Positions 1-8,459 of a stretch of DNA of 56,688 bases are shown one piece after another. Origin of the DNA: JALOAT01 sp041677345 (GTDB lineage: Bacteria; Pseudomonadota; Gammaproteobacteria; Thiohalomonadales; Thiohalomonadaceae); contig JBAYQE010000008.1 of NCBI GenBank assembly GCA_041677345.1, positions 1-56,688 on the forward strand, given 5' to 3'. A model generated the notes under the pieces. The model did not search any database and had not been told where the DNA came from. It was given only the letters and a program-made list of their open reading frames with translations. The translations under genes and the position numbers were made by a program. The stretch's first letter is position 1. The number at the start of each line of letters is the position of its first letter.

Positions 1-830
1 CAAACGCGTTTCATGGCCGGGCCGCTGTCGGTGCGTACTTCCACCACGCAACCGGCGCAGCCGCCGATGCCGCAGGCCATGAACTCCTCCAGTGACACCT
101 GGCAGGGCAGGCCGTAGTCGCGCGCGAGTCTGGCCACCGCTTCCAGCATGGGGTGCGGGCCGCAGGCGAACACCTCCACCTCGTTGCGTTGCTCTTCACT
201 GAGCGCATCCAGCCAGGCGCGCGCAAGATCGGTGACGAAGCCCTCCAGGCAACCGGAATAGCCCTGGCGGCTGGCGAGGCGGCTGGGCACGCCCCAGTCC
301 TCCAGCAGCGGCATGGCGGCGGTGGCATGGGCGGGTACGCCCGGTACCACGAACTGGCTGGGGCGCGGCGTGAACGGGAAGGGCACTTCCGAACCGAGCA
401 GTGCGAAGGGCTTGAAGTGGCTGTCGCGGCGCAGTTGGTCGGCCAGGAACACCATGGGCGGCATGCCCACGCCGCCACCCATGAGCAGGGCGCGCGGTCG
501 TTCGGCATGGGGCGTGAAAGGTGTGCCGATGGGGCCGAGGATGCTGATCTGTTCGCCCACGCAACGCGCGGACAGGAGCCGCGTACCTTCGCCCAGCACC
601 TTGTAGAGAAACTCCACGGTGCCCGCCGCAGTATCCACACGCATGATGGAGATGGGCCGGCGCAGCGGGCGCTGCGGGTCGCACTGGATATGCACGAAGC
701 TGCCGGCGCGCGCGCGCGCTGCGATCTGCGGCGCGCGCACGCGCAGCACGTACTGCTCGCCCGGATGGGCCTGATGGCTGAGGACCTCGCATTCTTCGAG
801 GACCACGGTGTCGCGATGGGGCTTGTGCAT
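1..830 (-). CDS. pyrK: Dihydroorotate dehydrogenase electron-transfer subunit (PyrK-like), 3' end outside window
   Basis: Ferredoxin-reductase-like subunit that in PyrK-type enzymes passes electrons from dihydroorotate dehydrogenase via FAD and a 2Fe-2S centre to NAD. The 276 residues present show the FAD-binding region with RRPISI near residues 57-62, a nucleotide-binding loop LLMGGGVGMPP near 116-125, and the 2Fe-2S cysteines in CGIGGCAGC (C253, C258, C261); the expected fourth cysteine lies beyond position 1. The ATG at 828-830 follows the pyrC-like stop by 3 bases, so it is the last visible gene of the pyrimidine operon. The family is clear. Whether it serves a dihydroorotate dehydrogenase or another flavoenzyme depends on the gene beyond the window. 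Confidence 0.8.
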   Translation of the reverse strand, partial: MHKPHRDTVVLEECEVLSHQAHPGEQYVLRVRAPQIAARARAGSFVHIQCDPQRPLRRPISIMRVDTAAGTVEFLYKVLGEGTRLLSARCVGEQISILGPIGTPFTPHAERPRALLMGGGVGMPPMVFLADQLRRDSHFKPFALLGSEVPFPFTPRPSQFVVPGVPAHATAAMPLLEDWGVPSRLASRQGYSGCLEGFVTDLARAWLDALSEEQRNEVEVFACGPHPMLEAVARLARDYGLPCQVSLEEFMACGIGGCAGCVVEVRTDSGPAMKRV

Positions 831-833
831 GTC

Positions 834-2111
834 TCAGTCGTTCAGTTCGAAGACCACCTCGCCCGCGAGCAAGGTGTGGGTGACGCTGCCCTTGAGTTCC
901 CAGCCCAGGAAGGGGCTGTTCTTGCCGCGGCTTGTCAGGGTGTGTTCGCTCACGGTCCACCAGCGTTCCGGGTCGAATACGCACACGTCGGCAGCGGCGC
1001 CGACGGCCAGGGTGCCGCTGTCGTGACCGAGGATGTGCGCCGGTTCGCAGGTAACCTTTGCGATGGCGGCGTCGAGGCCAAGCACGCCTTCATCGGCAAG
1101 GCGCAGCATCAGCGGCAACAACGTTTCCAGCGTCGAGGCGCCCGGTTCCGTGGCCGGGAAGGGCGCCAGCTTGGCGTCGGCGTCGTGGGGCTGGTGATCG
1201 GAGCACACGGCGCTGATGGCGCCGCTCGCAAGACCCGCGCGCAGGGCTTCGCGAGCACGCTGGGTGCGCAACGGCGGACGCACGTGGCACAGGCTGTTGA
1301 AGGAACCCACGTCCATTTCCGTGAGGTAGAGCTGGTGAGCGGCCACGTCGGCGCTTACGGGCAGGCCGCGGGCGCGGGCTTCGGCCACCAGCTCCACGGC
1401 GCTGGCAGTGGACAACTGGCAGAAGTGGGCGCGCACGCCGCTCTGTTCCACCAGGCGCAGATCGCGCGCCAGGCCGATCACCTCGGCGCACTCGGGGATG
1501 CCGGAGAGGCCGAGCCGTGCGCCCACCACGCCTTCGTGCACGCAGCCGCCGGCCAGCCACGGGTCTTCCGGATAGAGGAACACGGTGAGATCGAGGGTGG
1601 CGGCATATTCCAGCGCGCGTCGCATCACCAGCGTGTTGGTGATGGGCCGGCGCGCGTTGCCCAGGGCGATGCACCCCGCGTCGTGCAGTGCGGCCATTTC
1701 GGCCAGTTGTTCGCCTTTGAGGCCCTGGGTGAGTGCACCCAGGGGCAGCACGCGCGCCTGTCCTGCCTCTCGGGCAAGGCGTTTTATGAGCTGGGCCGCG
1801 GCCGGGGTGTCCACCACCGGATCGGTATCCGGCGGAAAGCACAGGGTGGTGATGCCGGCGCGCGCGGCGGCGCGGGTTTCGCTGGCGACTGTGCCCTTGT
1901 GTTCGAGACCGGGTTCGCGCAGGCGTGCATGCAGGTCAACGAGGCCCGGGCAGACGATGCGGCCGCGGGCATCGACGACACGCTCTGCGCGGAAGTCCGC
2001 GGGCGCCTCGCCCACGGCAGCGACGCGACCGCCGCTGACGTACACATCGGCCTGGGTATCGACGCCGTTGGCAGGGTCGATGACGCGGCCGCCCTGAATG
2101 AGGATGTTCAT
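834..2111 (-). CDS. pyrX: Dihydroorotase-like protein, probably non-catalytic (PyrC'/PyrX type)
   Basis: Amidohydrolase-fold protein of 425 residues, full length for class I dihydroorotases, which close carbamoyl-aspartate to dihydroorotate in pyrimidine synthesis. The fold is recognisable (CPGLVDLHARLREPG at 54-68, GNARRPITNT, a SDHQPH near 304-309), but key metal ligands are altered. The HxH of active enzymes is H61-A-R63, the histidine expected in CHxST is glutamine (CQLST, 231-235), and the TPHH-like motif is AAHQ. This matches the inactive PyrC' of pseudomonads, which is known to be needed for assembly of the aspartate transcarbamoylase complex. It overlaps pyrB by 4 bases, which fits a structural partner role. 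An active dihydroorotase should be encoded elsewhere. Confidence 0.85.
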   Translation of the reverse strand: MNILIQGGRVIDPANGVDTQADVYVSGGRVAAVGEAPADFRAERVVDARGRIVCPGLVDLHARLREPGLEHKGTVASETRAAARAGITTLCFPPDTDPVVDTPAAAQLIKRLAREAGQARVLPLGALTQGLKGEQLAEMAALHDAGCIALGNARRPITNTLVMRRALEYAATLDLTVFLYPEDPWLAGGCVHEGVVGARLGLSGIPECAEVIGLARDLRLVEQSGVRAHFCQLSTASAVELVAEARARGLPVSADVAAHQLYLTEMDVGSFNSLCHVRPPLRTQRAREALRAGLASGAISAVCSDHQPHDADAKLAPFPATEPGASTLETLLPLMLRLADEGVLGLDAAIAKVTCEPAHILGHDSGTLAVGAAADVCVFDPERWWTVSEHTLTSRGKNSPFLGWELKGSVTHTLLAGEVVFELND

Positions 2112-3091
2112 GCCGCGTCCTCCGCGTGGGTGCCCGGGTGCCGGCCGAGCACCAGGGACATGACCGCCATGCGCACGGCGATGCCGTTGGTCACCTGTTC
2201 CAGGATCACTGACTGCGGCCCATCGGCCACTTCCGAGGCGATCTCCACGCCGCGGTTGATGGGGCCCGGGTGCATGACGATGGCGTCGGGCTTGGCGTGG
2301 GCCAGCTTCTCGGGGGTGAGTCCGAACAGATCGAAATACTCGCCTTCGGTGGGCAGATAGGCACCCTGCATGCGCTCCCGCTGCAGGCGCAGCATGATGA
2401 CCACGTCCACGCCTTCGAGCCCGGCCGCCATGTCGTGATACACGTGCACGCCCAGGTTCGTCATGTCGCGCGGCACCAGGGTACGGGGACCGATGACGCG
2501 GATCTCCGGGGAGCCGAGGACCGAGAGCGCATGGATCTGCGAGCGCGCCACCCGCGAGTGCAACACGTCGCCCACGATGGCCACCTTGAGGTTGTGGAAC
2601 GCGCCCTTGCGGCGGCGGATGGTGAACATGTCCAGCATGGCCTGGGTGGGGTGGGCGTGACGACCGTCGCCGGCGTTGATCACGGAGATGTGCGGGGCCA
2701 CGTGGCGGGCGATGAAATGCGCGGCGCCGCTGTCGGCGTGGCGCACCACGAACATGTCGCAGTGCATGGCCTCCAGGTTGCGCAGCATGTCGAGCAGGCT
2801 CTCGCCCTTGGAGGTAGCCGAGGTAGCGATGTTCATGTTGAGCACGTCCGCCGAGAGCCGCTTGGCGGCCAGCTCGAAGGTGGTGCGTGTGCGCGTGCTG
2901 TTCTCGAAGAACAGGTTGACGATGGTCTTGCCACGCAGCAACGGCACCTTTTTCACCTGCTGCTCCCCCACACCGATGAACGATTCGGCCGTGTTGAGGA
3001 TCTCTTCGAGCAGGGGGCGGCGCAGGCCTTCAATGGTGAGGAAATGGCGCAGGCGGCCCTGCGCGTCCAGTTGCAGATCAGCGCCGCTCAT
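2108..3091 (-). CDS. pyrB: Aspartate carbamoyltransferase catalytic subunit
   Basis: Condenses carbamoyl phosphate with aspartate to carbamoyl-aspartate, the committed step of pyrimidine synthesis. The 327 residues include the carbamoyl-phosphate loop FFENSTRTRTTFE (about 62-74), HPTQAMLDM, and the C-terminal MHPGPINRGVE loop that contacts aspartate. No pyrI-type regulatory gene is adjacent; the neighbour is an inactive-looking dihydroorotase, as in the class A dodecameric complexes of pseudomonads. It overlaps the end of pyrR by 14 bases and pyrX by 4, so translation of the three is probably coupled. Confidence 0.95.
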   Translation of the reverse strand: MSGADLQLDAQGRLRHFLTIEGLRRPLLEEILNTAESFIGVGEQQVKKVPLLRGKTIVNLFFENSTRTRTTFELAAKRLSADVLNMNIATSATSKGESLLDMLRNLEAMHCDMFVVRHADSGAAHFIARHVAPHISVINAGDGRHAHPTQAMLDMFTIRRRKGAFHNLKVAIVGDVLHSRVARSQIHALSVLGSPEIRVIGPRTLVPRDMTNLGVHVYHDMAAGLEGVDVVIMLRLQRERMQGAYLPTEGEYFDLFGLTPEKLAHAKPDAIVMHPGPINRGVEIASEVADGPQSVILEQVTNGIAVRMAVMSLVLGRHPGTHAEDAA

Positions 3092-3593
3092 GGGTCTGCA
3101 CCACCAGGTTGAGTTGCTCGGGTCCCACGAGCTTCACCTGCTCGTTGGGGGCAAGTTGCATGTGCATGCCGGTGACGTCCGCCTGAATGGGCAGTTCACG
3201 TCCGGTGCGCTCCACCAGCACGGCGAGAATCACCGAGGCGGGACGGCCGTAATCGAAGATCTCGTTGAGGGCGGCACGCACGGTACGGCCCGACTGCAGC
3301 ACGTCGTCCACCAACACGATGTGACGATCCTCCACCTCGAAGGGCAGGCTGGAGGGACGTACCTGCGGGTGCATGCCGATACGTGAGAAGTCGTCGCGGT
3401 AGAAGGAGATGTCCAGGGTACCGAGGGGTGAAGCAAGGCCGAGACGCTGGTGCAGGTGTTCCGCCACCCAGGCGCCGCCGGTGTGGATGCCGATCATGGC
3501 GGGGGCATGGATCCCACGACGTTCGAGCAGCGTGCGCAGGTCGCCGGCCATGCGCTCGAGGAGGTCCGGGACGTGGTAGTGCTCAGATGTCAT
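3078..3593 (-). CDS. pyrR: Bifunctional pyrimidine regulator PyrR / uracil phosphoribosyltransferase
   Basis: Phosphoribosyltransferase-fold protein of 171 residues. The PRPP-binding loop VLVDDVLQSGRTVRAA is intact, with the acidic pair followed by SGRT. In Gram-positive bacteria PyrR attenuates pyr mRNA; in pseudomonads it is encoded upstream of pyrB and has been linked to pyr regulation. I chose the ATG at 3593, inside the end of ruvX, because it gives the usual PyrR length; a longer open frame upstream lies entirely within ruvX. No PyrR-binding attenuator was recognised in front of it, so its role in RNA binding here is inferred from the family. Confidence 0.9.
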   Translation of the reverse strand: MTSEHYHVPDLLERMAGDLRTLLERRGIHAPAMIGIHTGGAWVAEHLHQRLGLASPLGTLDISFYRDDFSRIGMHPQVRPSSLPFEVEDRHIVLVDDVLQSGRTVRAALNEIFDYGRPASVILAVLVERTGRELPIQADVTGMHMQLAPNEQVKLVGPEQLNLVVQTHERR

Positions 3594-3999
3594 TGGGTTG
3601 CTGATCCAGCCAGGCTTGCAGGATGAGTTGTGCGGCCACGCGGTCCACCGCCGCTTTGTCGCCGCTGCGGCCCGCGGCCGCCAGCAGGCGCTCCGCCTCG
3701 TCGGAGGAGAGCCGCTCGTCCACGAAAAAGACGCGCAGATTGTACCTGCCCGCCAGGCGATTACCAAAACGCCGTGCGGCTGCGGTGAGGTCGTGCGCGC
3801 TGCCATCCATGTGCACCGGCAGCCCCACCACCAGGGCCTCGGGCTGCCATTCTTCCAGCAGGCGTGAGACGGCTGGCCAGTCCACGCCGCCGTTGCGGCT
3901 GTGCAGGGTGCAAAGGGGACGGGCGCTGCGGGTCACGGTCTGGCCCACGGCCACGCCGATGCGGCGGGTGCCGAAGTCGAAGCCCAGCAGGGTCCCCAC
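3583..3999 (-). CDS. ruvX: Putative pre-16S rRNA nuclease / Holliday junction resolvase-like RuvX (YqgF)
   Basis: RNase H-fold protein of 138 residues, the normal size for RuvX/YqgF. It shows the N-terminal GFDFGTRRIGVAVGQ with the catalytic aspartate, the GLPVHMDGS segment, and the late VDERLSSDEA motif. Known roles in the family are maturation of the 5' end of 16S rRNA and possible junction resolution. It starts with GTG directly after the yqgE stop (TGA-GTG) and overlaps pyrR by 11 bases, so it belongs to the same transcription unit. The yqgE-ruvX pairing is widely conserved. Confidence 0.92.
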   Translation of the reverse strand: MGTLLGFDFGTRRIGVAVGQTVTRSARPLCTLHSRNGGVDWPAVSRLLEEWQPEALVVGLPVHMDGSAHDLTAAARRFGNRLAGRYNLRVFFVDERLSSDEAERLLAAAGRSGDKAAVDRVAAQLILQAWLDQQPNDI

Positions 4000-4563
4000 T
4001 CAGGCGTGGCCCACTTCGCTGGAAAGGAGGTTCAGGTCGACGCCGATGAGGGTGGCGGCGGCGTGCCAGCGTTCTTCCAATGGCAGATCGAACAGGATGT
4101 GCACGTCGGCCGGCACGGAAAGCCAGGCGTTCTCGGCCATTTCCCGCTCCAGTTGACCGGCGCCCCAGCCGGCGTAACCGAGGGCCAGCAGGTAACGCGT
4201 GGGGCCGCGGCCCTCGGCGATGGCCGCCAGGATATCGCGCGAGGTGGTGACGGCAATGTCATCGGTGATGCGTGCACTGGAACTCCAGGCCCCCGGTGGC
4301 GAGTGCAACACGAAGCCGTGCTCGCCCTGCACCGGCCCCCCCATGACCACGCTGTTTTCCACATCCACCTGCTCACCCGCAGTGATATCCATGTGTTCTA
4401 GCACCTCGCCCATGGTGAGTCGCAGCGGCCGGTTGATGACGATGCCCATGGCGCCCGCCGCGCTATGCTCGCAGACATAGGTCACCGTGTGGCTGAAATT
4501 GGGGTCTTCCAGCGACGGCATGGCAATCAGGAAATGGTTGGCGAGGGACTTGGTCTCGGTCAT
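4000..4563 (-). CDS. yqgE: YqgE/AlgH family protein (DUF179)
   Basis: 187 residues, the same length as E. coli YqgE. The start MTETKSLANHFLIAMP and the motifs VTYVCEH, GAMGIVINRP and GPVQ.EHGFVLH are typical of the family. The biochemical function is not established; the Pseudomonas homologue AlgH was described as affecting alginate regulation. I selected the ATG at 4563 because the open frame continues 18 codons upstream without family-like sequence. The stop directly abuts ruvX. Confidence 0.9.
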   Translation of the reverse strand: MTETKSLANHFLIAMPSLEDPNFSHTVTYVCEHSAAGAMGIVINRPLRLTMGEVLEHMDITAGEQVDVENSVVMGGPVQGEHGFVLHSPPGAWSSSARITDDIAVTTSRDILAAIAEGRGPTRYLLALGYAGWGAGQLEREMAENAWLSVPADVHILFDLPLEERWHAAATLIGVDLNLLSSEVGHA

Positions 4564-4760
4564 GGAACATAGCGTACGGCCTGGCGCAGCGGACGTGAAG
4601 CGCTGAAGCGTGAACATTCAGGGGATTTTTGAAGAAAAACATCCACGGTGCGACACGCTTTCCCGTACCGAAAGAGGAAGAGTGATCGGTGTGGCACAAG
4701 CGGTTGACACCGCCAACCGACGCGAGCCCCCCTGCCCCCTAGGTCCCTTCGCTCCCGCGG

Positions 4761-5639
4761 TCAGTACGTCTGCAGCCGGCTGTCGTTTTCGAACTGCCAG
4801 GTGCGCACGATGTGCAGTACGTCCGTGCGCTCACGGATGGAGGGCGGGAAGGCGGAGAAGGGGGCGGCAAGCCTGACGATGCGCACGGCGCCGTCATCAA
4901 GCACCTTGCTGCCGGAGGAGCGCTGGATTTTTACTTCGTCGAGGCTGCCGTCGGCACGGATGGCCACGTCGAGGATGAGTGCACCAGAGAGATTCTGGCG
5001 ACGCGCCTCGTCGGGATAATTGAGGTTGCCGATACGTTCCACTTTGGCGCGCCAGGCTTCCTCGTAGGCCGCGCTGTCGTGCCGGCGCGTGTTGGCCGTC
5101 ACCCATTCCTGGCGCGGCATACGGGCATAGGCCTGTTGGCTCTGGTGGATCTCGGCAGAGAGCCGCGCCATCTCGAGGCTGTGTTCCCGCAGGGTGTCAG
5201 CATCGGGAAGCGGCAGCTCCCGGGACGGGTCCGATGGCAGCGCCGAGGCCTGCGTCTCGCTGCGGCTGCGTGTGGTGACCACGGTACGTGGACGCTCGGG
5301 TGCAGGGCTCGGTGCCGCCGCCGTACGGGTTTCGGGGGCGGTACCGCGCTCCGTCACCGGACGCGGATTGGGTTGGGGGCTGGAGGGGCGGATCGTCTCA
5401 CGCACGTTACCGCCGCCGCGTTGATCCACCTGGGCCAGGTAATCGGCCTTTTCCGGTTGTTCGCCCTGGCTGTGCACCAGGATGATCTCCAGCGGCCGCG
5501 TCGCGCTGCGCCGGGCGCGCTCCTCGGCATCGAAGGTCACACCCAGGATCACCAGGGCGTGCAAGGTCACCGCCAGCAACAAGGCGAGCCCGAGCCGGTC
5601 GGCGGGCGTCATGGGAGGTGAGTGCGTCGCGGTGACCAT
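4761..5639 (-). CDS. tonB: Energy transducer TonB (TonB3-like)
   Basis: Inner-membrane protein of 292 residues that couples proton motive force to outer-membrane receptors. It has one N-terminal membrane segment (about residues 16-36, LALLLAVTLHALVILGVTF), a Pro/Arg/Thr-rich periplasmic region (about 75-150), and a C-terminal TonB domain (about 200-290) with NYPDEARRQNLSG, VKIQRSSGSKVLDDGAVRIV and a final VRTWQFEN. Its place between gshB and yqgE is that of P. aeruginosa tonB3, which is required for twitching motility, and the pil-chp operon starts just beyond gshB. No exbB or exbD lies nearby. The inferred link to pilus function rests on synteny. Confidence 0.88.
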   Translation of the reverse strand: MVTATHSPPMTPADRLGLALLLAVTLHALVILGVTFDAEERARRSATRPLEIILVHSQGEQPEKADYLAQVDQRGGGNVRETIRPSSPQPNPRPVTERGTAPETRTAAAPSPAPERPRTVVTTRSRSETQASALPSDPSRELPLPDADTLREHSLEMARLSAEIHQSQQAYARMPRQEWVTANTRRHDSAAYEEAWRAKVERIGNLNYPDEARRQNLSGALILDVAIRADGSLDEVKIQRSSGSKVLDDGAVRIVRLAAPFSAFPPSIRERTDVLHIVRTWQFENDSRLQTY

Positions 5640-5692
5640 GGCAGATTCGGATTATACCCCGGCACCAGCTCCAGCCGTCTGTTGAAAAGCAT

Positions 5693-5821
5693 AAACACGG
5701 GGGGCACAAGGGACACGGGGAAAGGCAAGATCACGTTGTCGCGTGGCGTCCTGAACAGGCATGGGCGCAGCCCGCTCCCCCACATATCTAAAGCCTTTCA
5801 CCCCCCGTGTCCCCCGTGTTT
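5693..5821. repeat. Inverted-repeat intergenic element, CACGGGGG type
   Basis: Two arms face each other across about 130 bases: the left arm at 5693-5725 carries AACACGGGG units, and the right arm at 5794-5821 reads as its complement. Both arms are built from short near-repeats of about 9 bp. The right arm ends on the first base of the gshB stop codon, so the element fills the gshB-tonB spacer. It resembles the elements at 25149-25277 and 54311-54489 in design although the unit sequence differs. Confidence 0.7.
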
Positions 5822-6795
5822 CAGGCCTTTTCTTGCCCGCCGCGTCGGGCGGCGAGCCCACGTTCGATGGCGTCCATGAGCTGGCCGCCGATGTCCAGGC
5901 CGAACTGGGCATCCAATTCGCGAATGCAGGTGGGGCTGGTCACGTTGACCTCCGTGAGGTAATCACCAATCACGTCCAGGCCGACAAATACCAGGCCCAG
6001 CTCGCGCAGTACCGGCGCTACCCGGGCGCAGATGGCGCGATCCCGCGCCGTCAGCGGCACCCCCGCACCTCTGCCACCTGCCGCCAGGTTGCCCCGGAAC
6101 TCACCGGCCGCCGGGATGCGCGCCAGGGCGAAGGGTACGGGTTCACCGTCGATCACCAGGATGCGCTTGTCGCCCTGGGTGATCTCCGGAACGAAGCGCT
6201 GCACCATCACGTAGTGTGCGCCACGGCCGGTAAGGGTCTCGATGATCACGCCCGCATTCTCATCACCGGCCACAAGCTTGAACACCGAAGCCCCGCCCAT
6301 GCCCCCCAGCGGCTTGATGACCGCCGTCGCATGCTCGGCGACAAAGCGGCGGATGTCGTCGGCGTCACGGGTCACCAGTGACGGCGGCATGAGGTCGGGG
6401 AAGCGGGTGGTGAACACCTTCTCGTTGGCATCGCGCAGGCTGGCAGGCCGATTGATCACCCACGCGCCGTCCCGCTCCGCCTGTTCGAGGATGTACGTGG
6501 CATAGATGTACTCCATGTCGAAGGGCGGATCCTTGCGCATGAGGATCACATCCAGCTCACCCAGCCGGCCCTCGCGCGGCTCACCCAACTCGAACCAGTG
6601 CTGTGCGTTCTCCATCACACGGAGAGGTCGCATGCGCGCCAGTGCCACGCCGTCGCGCAATGCCAGGTCCGACATCTCCATGTAATGCAGTTCATACCCG
6701 CGTGCTTGCGCGGACAACAGCATGGCCAGGGTGCTGTCCTTGTGGAATTTGATAGCCCCGATGGGGTCCATGACAACACCGAGTGCGCGGGTCAT
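5821..6795 (-). CDS. gshB: Glutathione synthetase
   Basis: ATP-grasp enzyme joining gamma-glutamylcysteine and glycine to make glutathione. From the ATG at 6795 the protein has 324 residues and opens with the family-typical GVVMDPIGAIKFHKDST. Other landmarks are RKDPPFDMEYIYATYILEQAE, the ATP-grasp glycine-rich loop KPLGGMGG, and DVIGDYLTEVNVTSPTC near the end. An in-frame GTG at 6813 would add six residues, but the ATG fits E. coli and Pseudomonas starts better and neither has a good ribosome site. The spacer to tonB is occupied by the inverted-repeat element. Confidence 0.93.
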   Translation of the reverse strand: MTRALGVVMDPIGAIKFHKDSTLAMLLSAQARGYELHYMEMSDLALRDGVALARMRPLRVMENAQHWFELGEPREGRLGELDVILMRKDPPFDMEYIYATYILEQAERDGAWVINRPASLRDANEKVFTTRFPDLMPPSLVTRDADDIRRFVAEHATAVIKPLGGMGGASVFKLVAGDENAGVIIETLTGRGAHYVMVQRFVPEITQGDKRILVIDGEPVPFALARIPAAGEFRGNLAAGGRGAGVPLTARDRAICARVAPVLRELGLVFVGLDVIGDYLTEVNVTSPTCIRELDAQFGLDIGGQLMDAIERGLAARRGGQEKA

Positions 6796-7041
6796 TTTCG
6801 TGTCGTGGTTCACAGTTTAAGAATAGGCGGGAGAAGATATTGGCCTCCGCGCAGCGACTCGTGCAACCTGCAACGGGTGCTCCGCTGCGCTCTGCACAGC
6901 TGGCGCTGGTCCCGGTTCGAAACGGGAAATCCGAATGCTGGCGAGGGCTTGTAGTATAACGTGAATGGATGTGTTAAATATCCTGCACGCCTCCCGCGAG
7001 GCGGACAGACAGGTGTTCGCAGGGCTTTTGTGGGAGAAGAA

Positions 7042-7464
7042 ATGGCATTCAACGACATGGTCGTGCAGGTTCCGAACGGACTCAAGGTGATGGTGATCGA
7101 CGACAGCAAGACCATCCGCCGCACTGCAGAGAGCCTCCTCAAGAAGGAAGGCATGGAAGTCATCTCCGCCGCCGACGGTTTCGAGGCACTTTCTCTCATT
7201 GCCGATTACAACCCGGACATCATCTTCGTTGATATCATGATGCCCCGCCTCGACGGCTATCAGACCTGCGCGCTCATCAAGCACAACCAGAAATTCAAGG
7301 GCACGCCCGTGATCATGTTGTCGAGCAAAGACGGGCTGTTCGATCGCGCACGCGGCCGCATCGTCGGCTCGGAAGAATACCTGACGAAGCCGTTCACGAA
7401 AGAAGAACTCCTCGGTGCTATCCAGCGCCACGTGCATCCGCGCGCCGAAGTGGCGAACGGATAG
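7042..7464 (+). CDS. pilG: Twitching motility response regulator PilG
   Basis: Single-domain CheY-like receiver of 140 residues. It shows the acidic pocket VMVIDDSKTIRRTAESLLKK, the phospho-acceptor aspartate in IIFVDIMMPRLDGYQTC, and the conserved lysine in YLTKPFTKEELLGAI. It is very close to PilG of P. aeruginosa, which promotes pilus extension and signals to the cAMP system. The ATG at 7042 has a clear purine-rich ribosome site (GGGAGAAGA). It is the first gene of the pil-chp operon, and the 246-base spacer to divergent gshB must hold the promoter; a TATAAC-like -10 near 6954 is visible but has no convincing -35. Confidence 0.95.
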   Translation: MAFNDMVVQVPNGLKVMVIDDSKTIRRTAESLLKKEGMEVISAADGFEALSLIADYNPDIIFVDIMMPRLDGYQTCALIKHNQKFKGTPVIMLSSKDGLFDRARGRIVGSEEYLTKPFTKEELLGAIQRHVHPRAEVANG

Positions 7465-7486
7465 CGCCGGGGACAGGAAGACAGCC

Positions 7487-7849
7487 ATGGCCGAAATACT
7501 CATCGTTGACGACTCACCTACCGAAATCCACGTGCTCACCACCATGCTCGAGAAGCATGGTTTCGCCGTCAGCGCAGTCAGCAACGGCGAGGACGGCATC
7601 AAGGTGGCCAAGGAAAAGAAACCCGACCTCATTTTGATGGACGTGGTGATGCCCGGCATCAACGGCTTCCAGGCCACCCGCCAGCTCAGCAAGGATGCAG
7701 ATACCGCCGCCATCCCGGTGATCATCGTCACCACCAAGGATCAGGAAACCGATCGTGTATGGGGTCTGCGCCAGGGTGCCAGGGACTATCTCACCAAGCC
7801 TGTCGCCGAGAGCGAACTCATCGAAAAGATCAACAGCGTATTGACCTGA
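7487..7849 (+). CDS. pilH: Twitching motility response regulator PilH
   Basis: Single-domain receiver of 120 residues beginning MAEILIVDDSPTEIHVLTTML. The phospho-acceptor lies in DLILMDVVMPGINGFQATR and the switch lysine in YLTKPVAESELIEKI. In P. aeruginosa PilH acts opposite PilG, linked to pilus retraction and phosphate drain from ChpA. It starts 22 bases after pilG. The ATG at 7487 is chosen over an upstream in-frame start because the family begins at this methionine. Confidence 0.95.
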   Translation: MAEILIVDDSPTEIHVLTTMLEKHGFAVSAVSNGEDGIKVAKEKKPDLILMDVVMPGINGFQATRQLSKDADTAAIPVIIVTTKDQETDRVWGLRQGARDYLTKPVAESELIEKINSVLT

Positions 7850-7865
7850 CGAGATCGTCGAAGGC

Positions 7866-8405
7866 ATGAAGCCGCGTTCACCTTTCGAATGGCTGTATGA
7901 GCTGGAGTCACGCGCGCGTGCACACGCCTTCGGCCTGCCGCAACGCGAAGAGGCCAGGAAGATCTGGCATGGCGTGGGTTTCAGGCTGGGCGGTGTCGCA
8001 TTGGTGGTGTCACTTGGCCAGGTGCGCGAAGTCCTGGTGTCACCCTCGCTGTCTCGCGTGCCGGGGGCCAAGCCTTGGGTGGCCGGCATCGCCAATGTTC
8101 GCGGAACCCTGCTTCCCATCCTCGATCTGCAGGGCTTTCTCAGCAGCCGTTCCACACCGCGCGGGAGACGCACGCGTGTGCTGGTGGTGGAGCACGACGG
8201 GTTCTCGGCGGGATTGATGGTCGACGAGGTGCTCGGCCTGCGCCACTTCTTCGAAGAGGAAGACCGCGCCGCGCAAATGCACTTGGCCGCGGATTCGATG
8301 CAAAACTACCTGGTGGGTGCGTACTCTCAGGCAGGTCAGTTATGGGGCGTATTCGACATGCACCGCCTCATCCAGGACCCTGACTTCATGCAGGTGGCGG
8401 CATAA
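7866..8405 (+). CDS. pilI: CheW-like coupling protein PilI
   Basis: CheW-domain protein of 179 residues that links the chemoreceptor PilJ to the kinase ChpA. The domain covers about residues 40-170, with VSLGQVREVLVSPSLSRVPG, VAGIANVRGTLLPILDLQ and GLMVDEVLGLRHF. It sits 16 bases after pilH and 54 bases before pilJ, in the conserved operon order. Confidence 0.93.
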   Translation: MKPRSPFEWLYELESRARAHAFGLPQREEARKIWHGVGFRLGGVALVVSLGQVREVLVSPSLSRVPGAKPWVAGIANVRGTLLPILDLQGFLSSRSTPRGRRTRVLVVEHDGFSAGLMVDEVLGLRHFFEEEDRAAQMHLAADSMQNYLVGAYSQAGQLWGVFDMHRLIQDPDFMQVAA

Positions 8406-8459
8406 GCCGCTCGCAATCGATTGAATTGTTGGAAGCATTAACGGCGTAGGAGCCCAGTA

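Noticed and set aside
153..2360. 735-codon plus-strand frame across the pyrimidine genes
   Set aside because: Antisense to the well-identified pyrK-like, pyrC-like and pyrB genes; no family features of its own.
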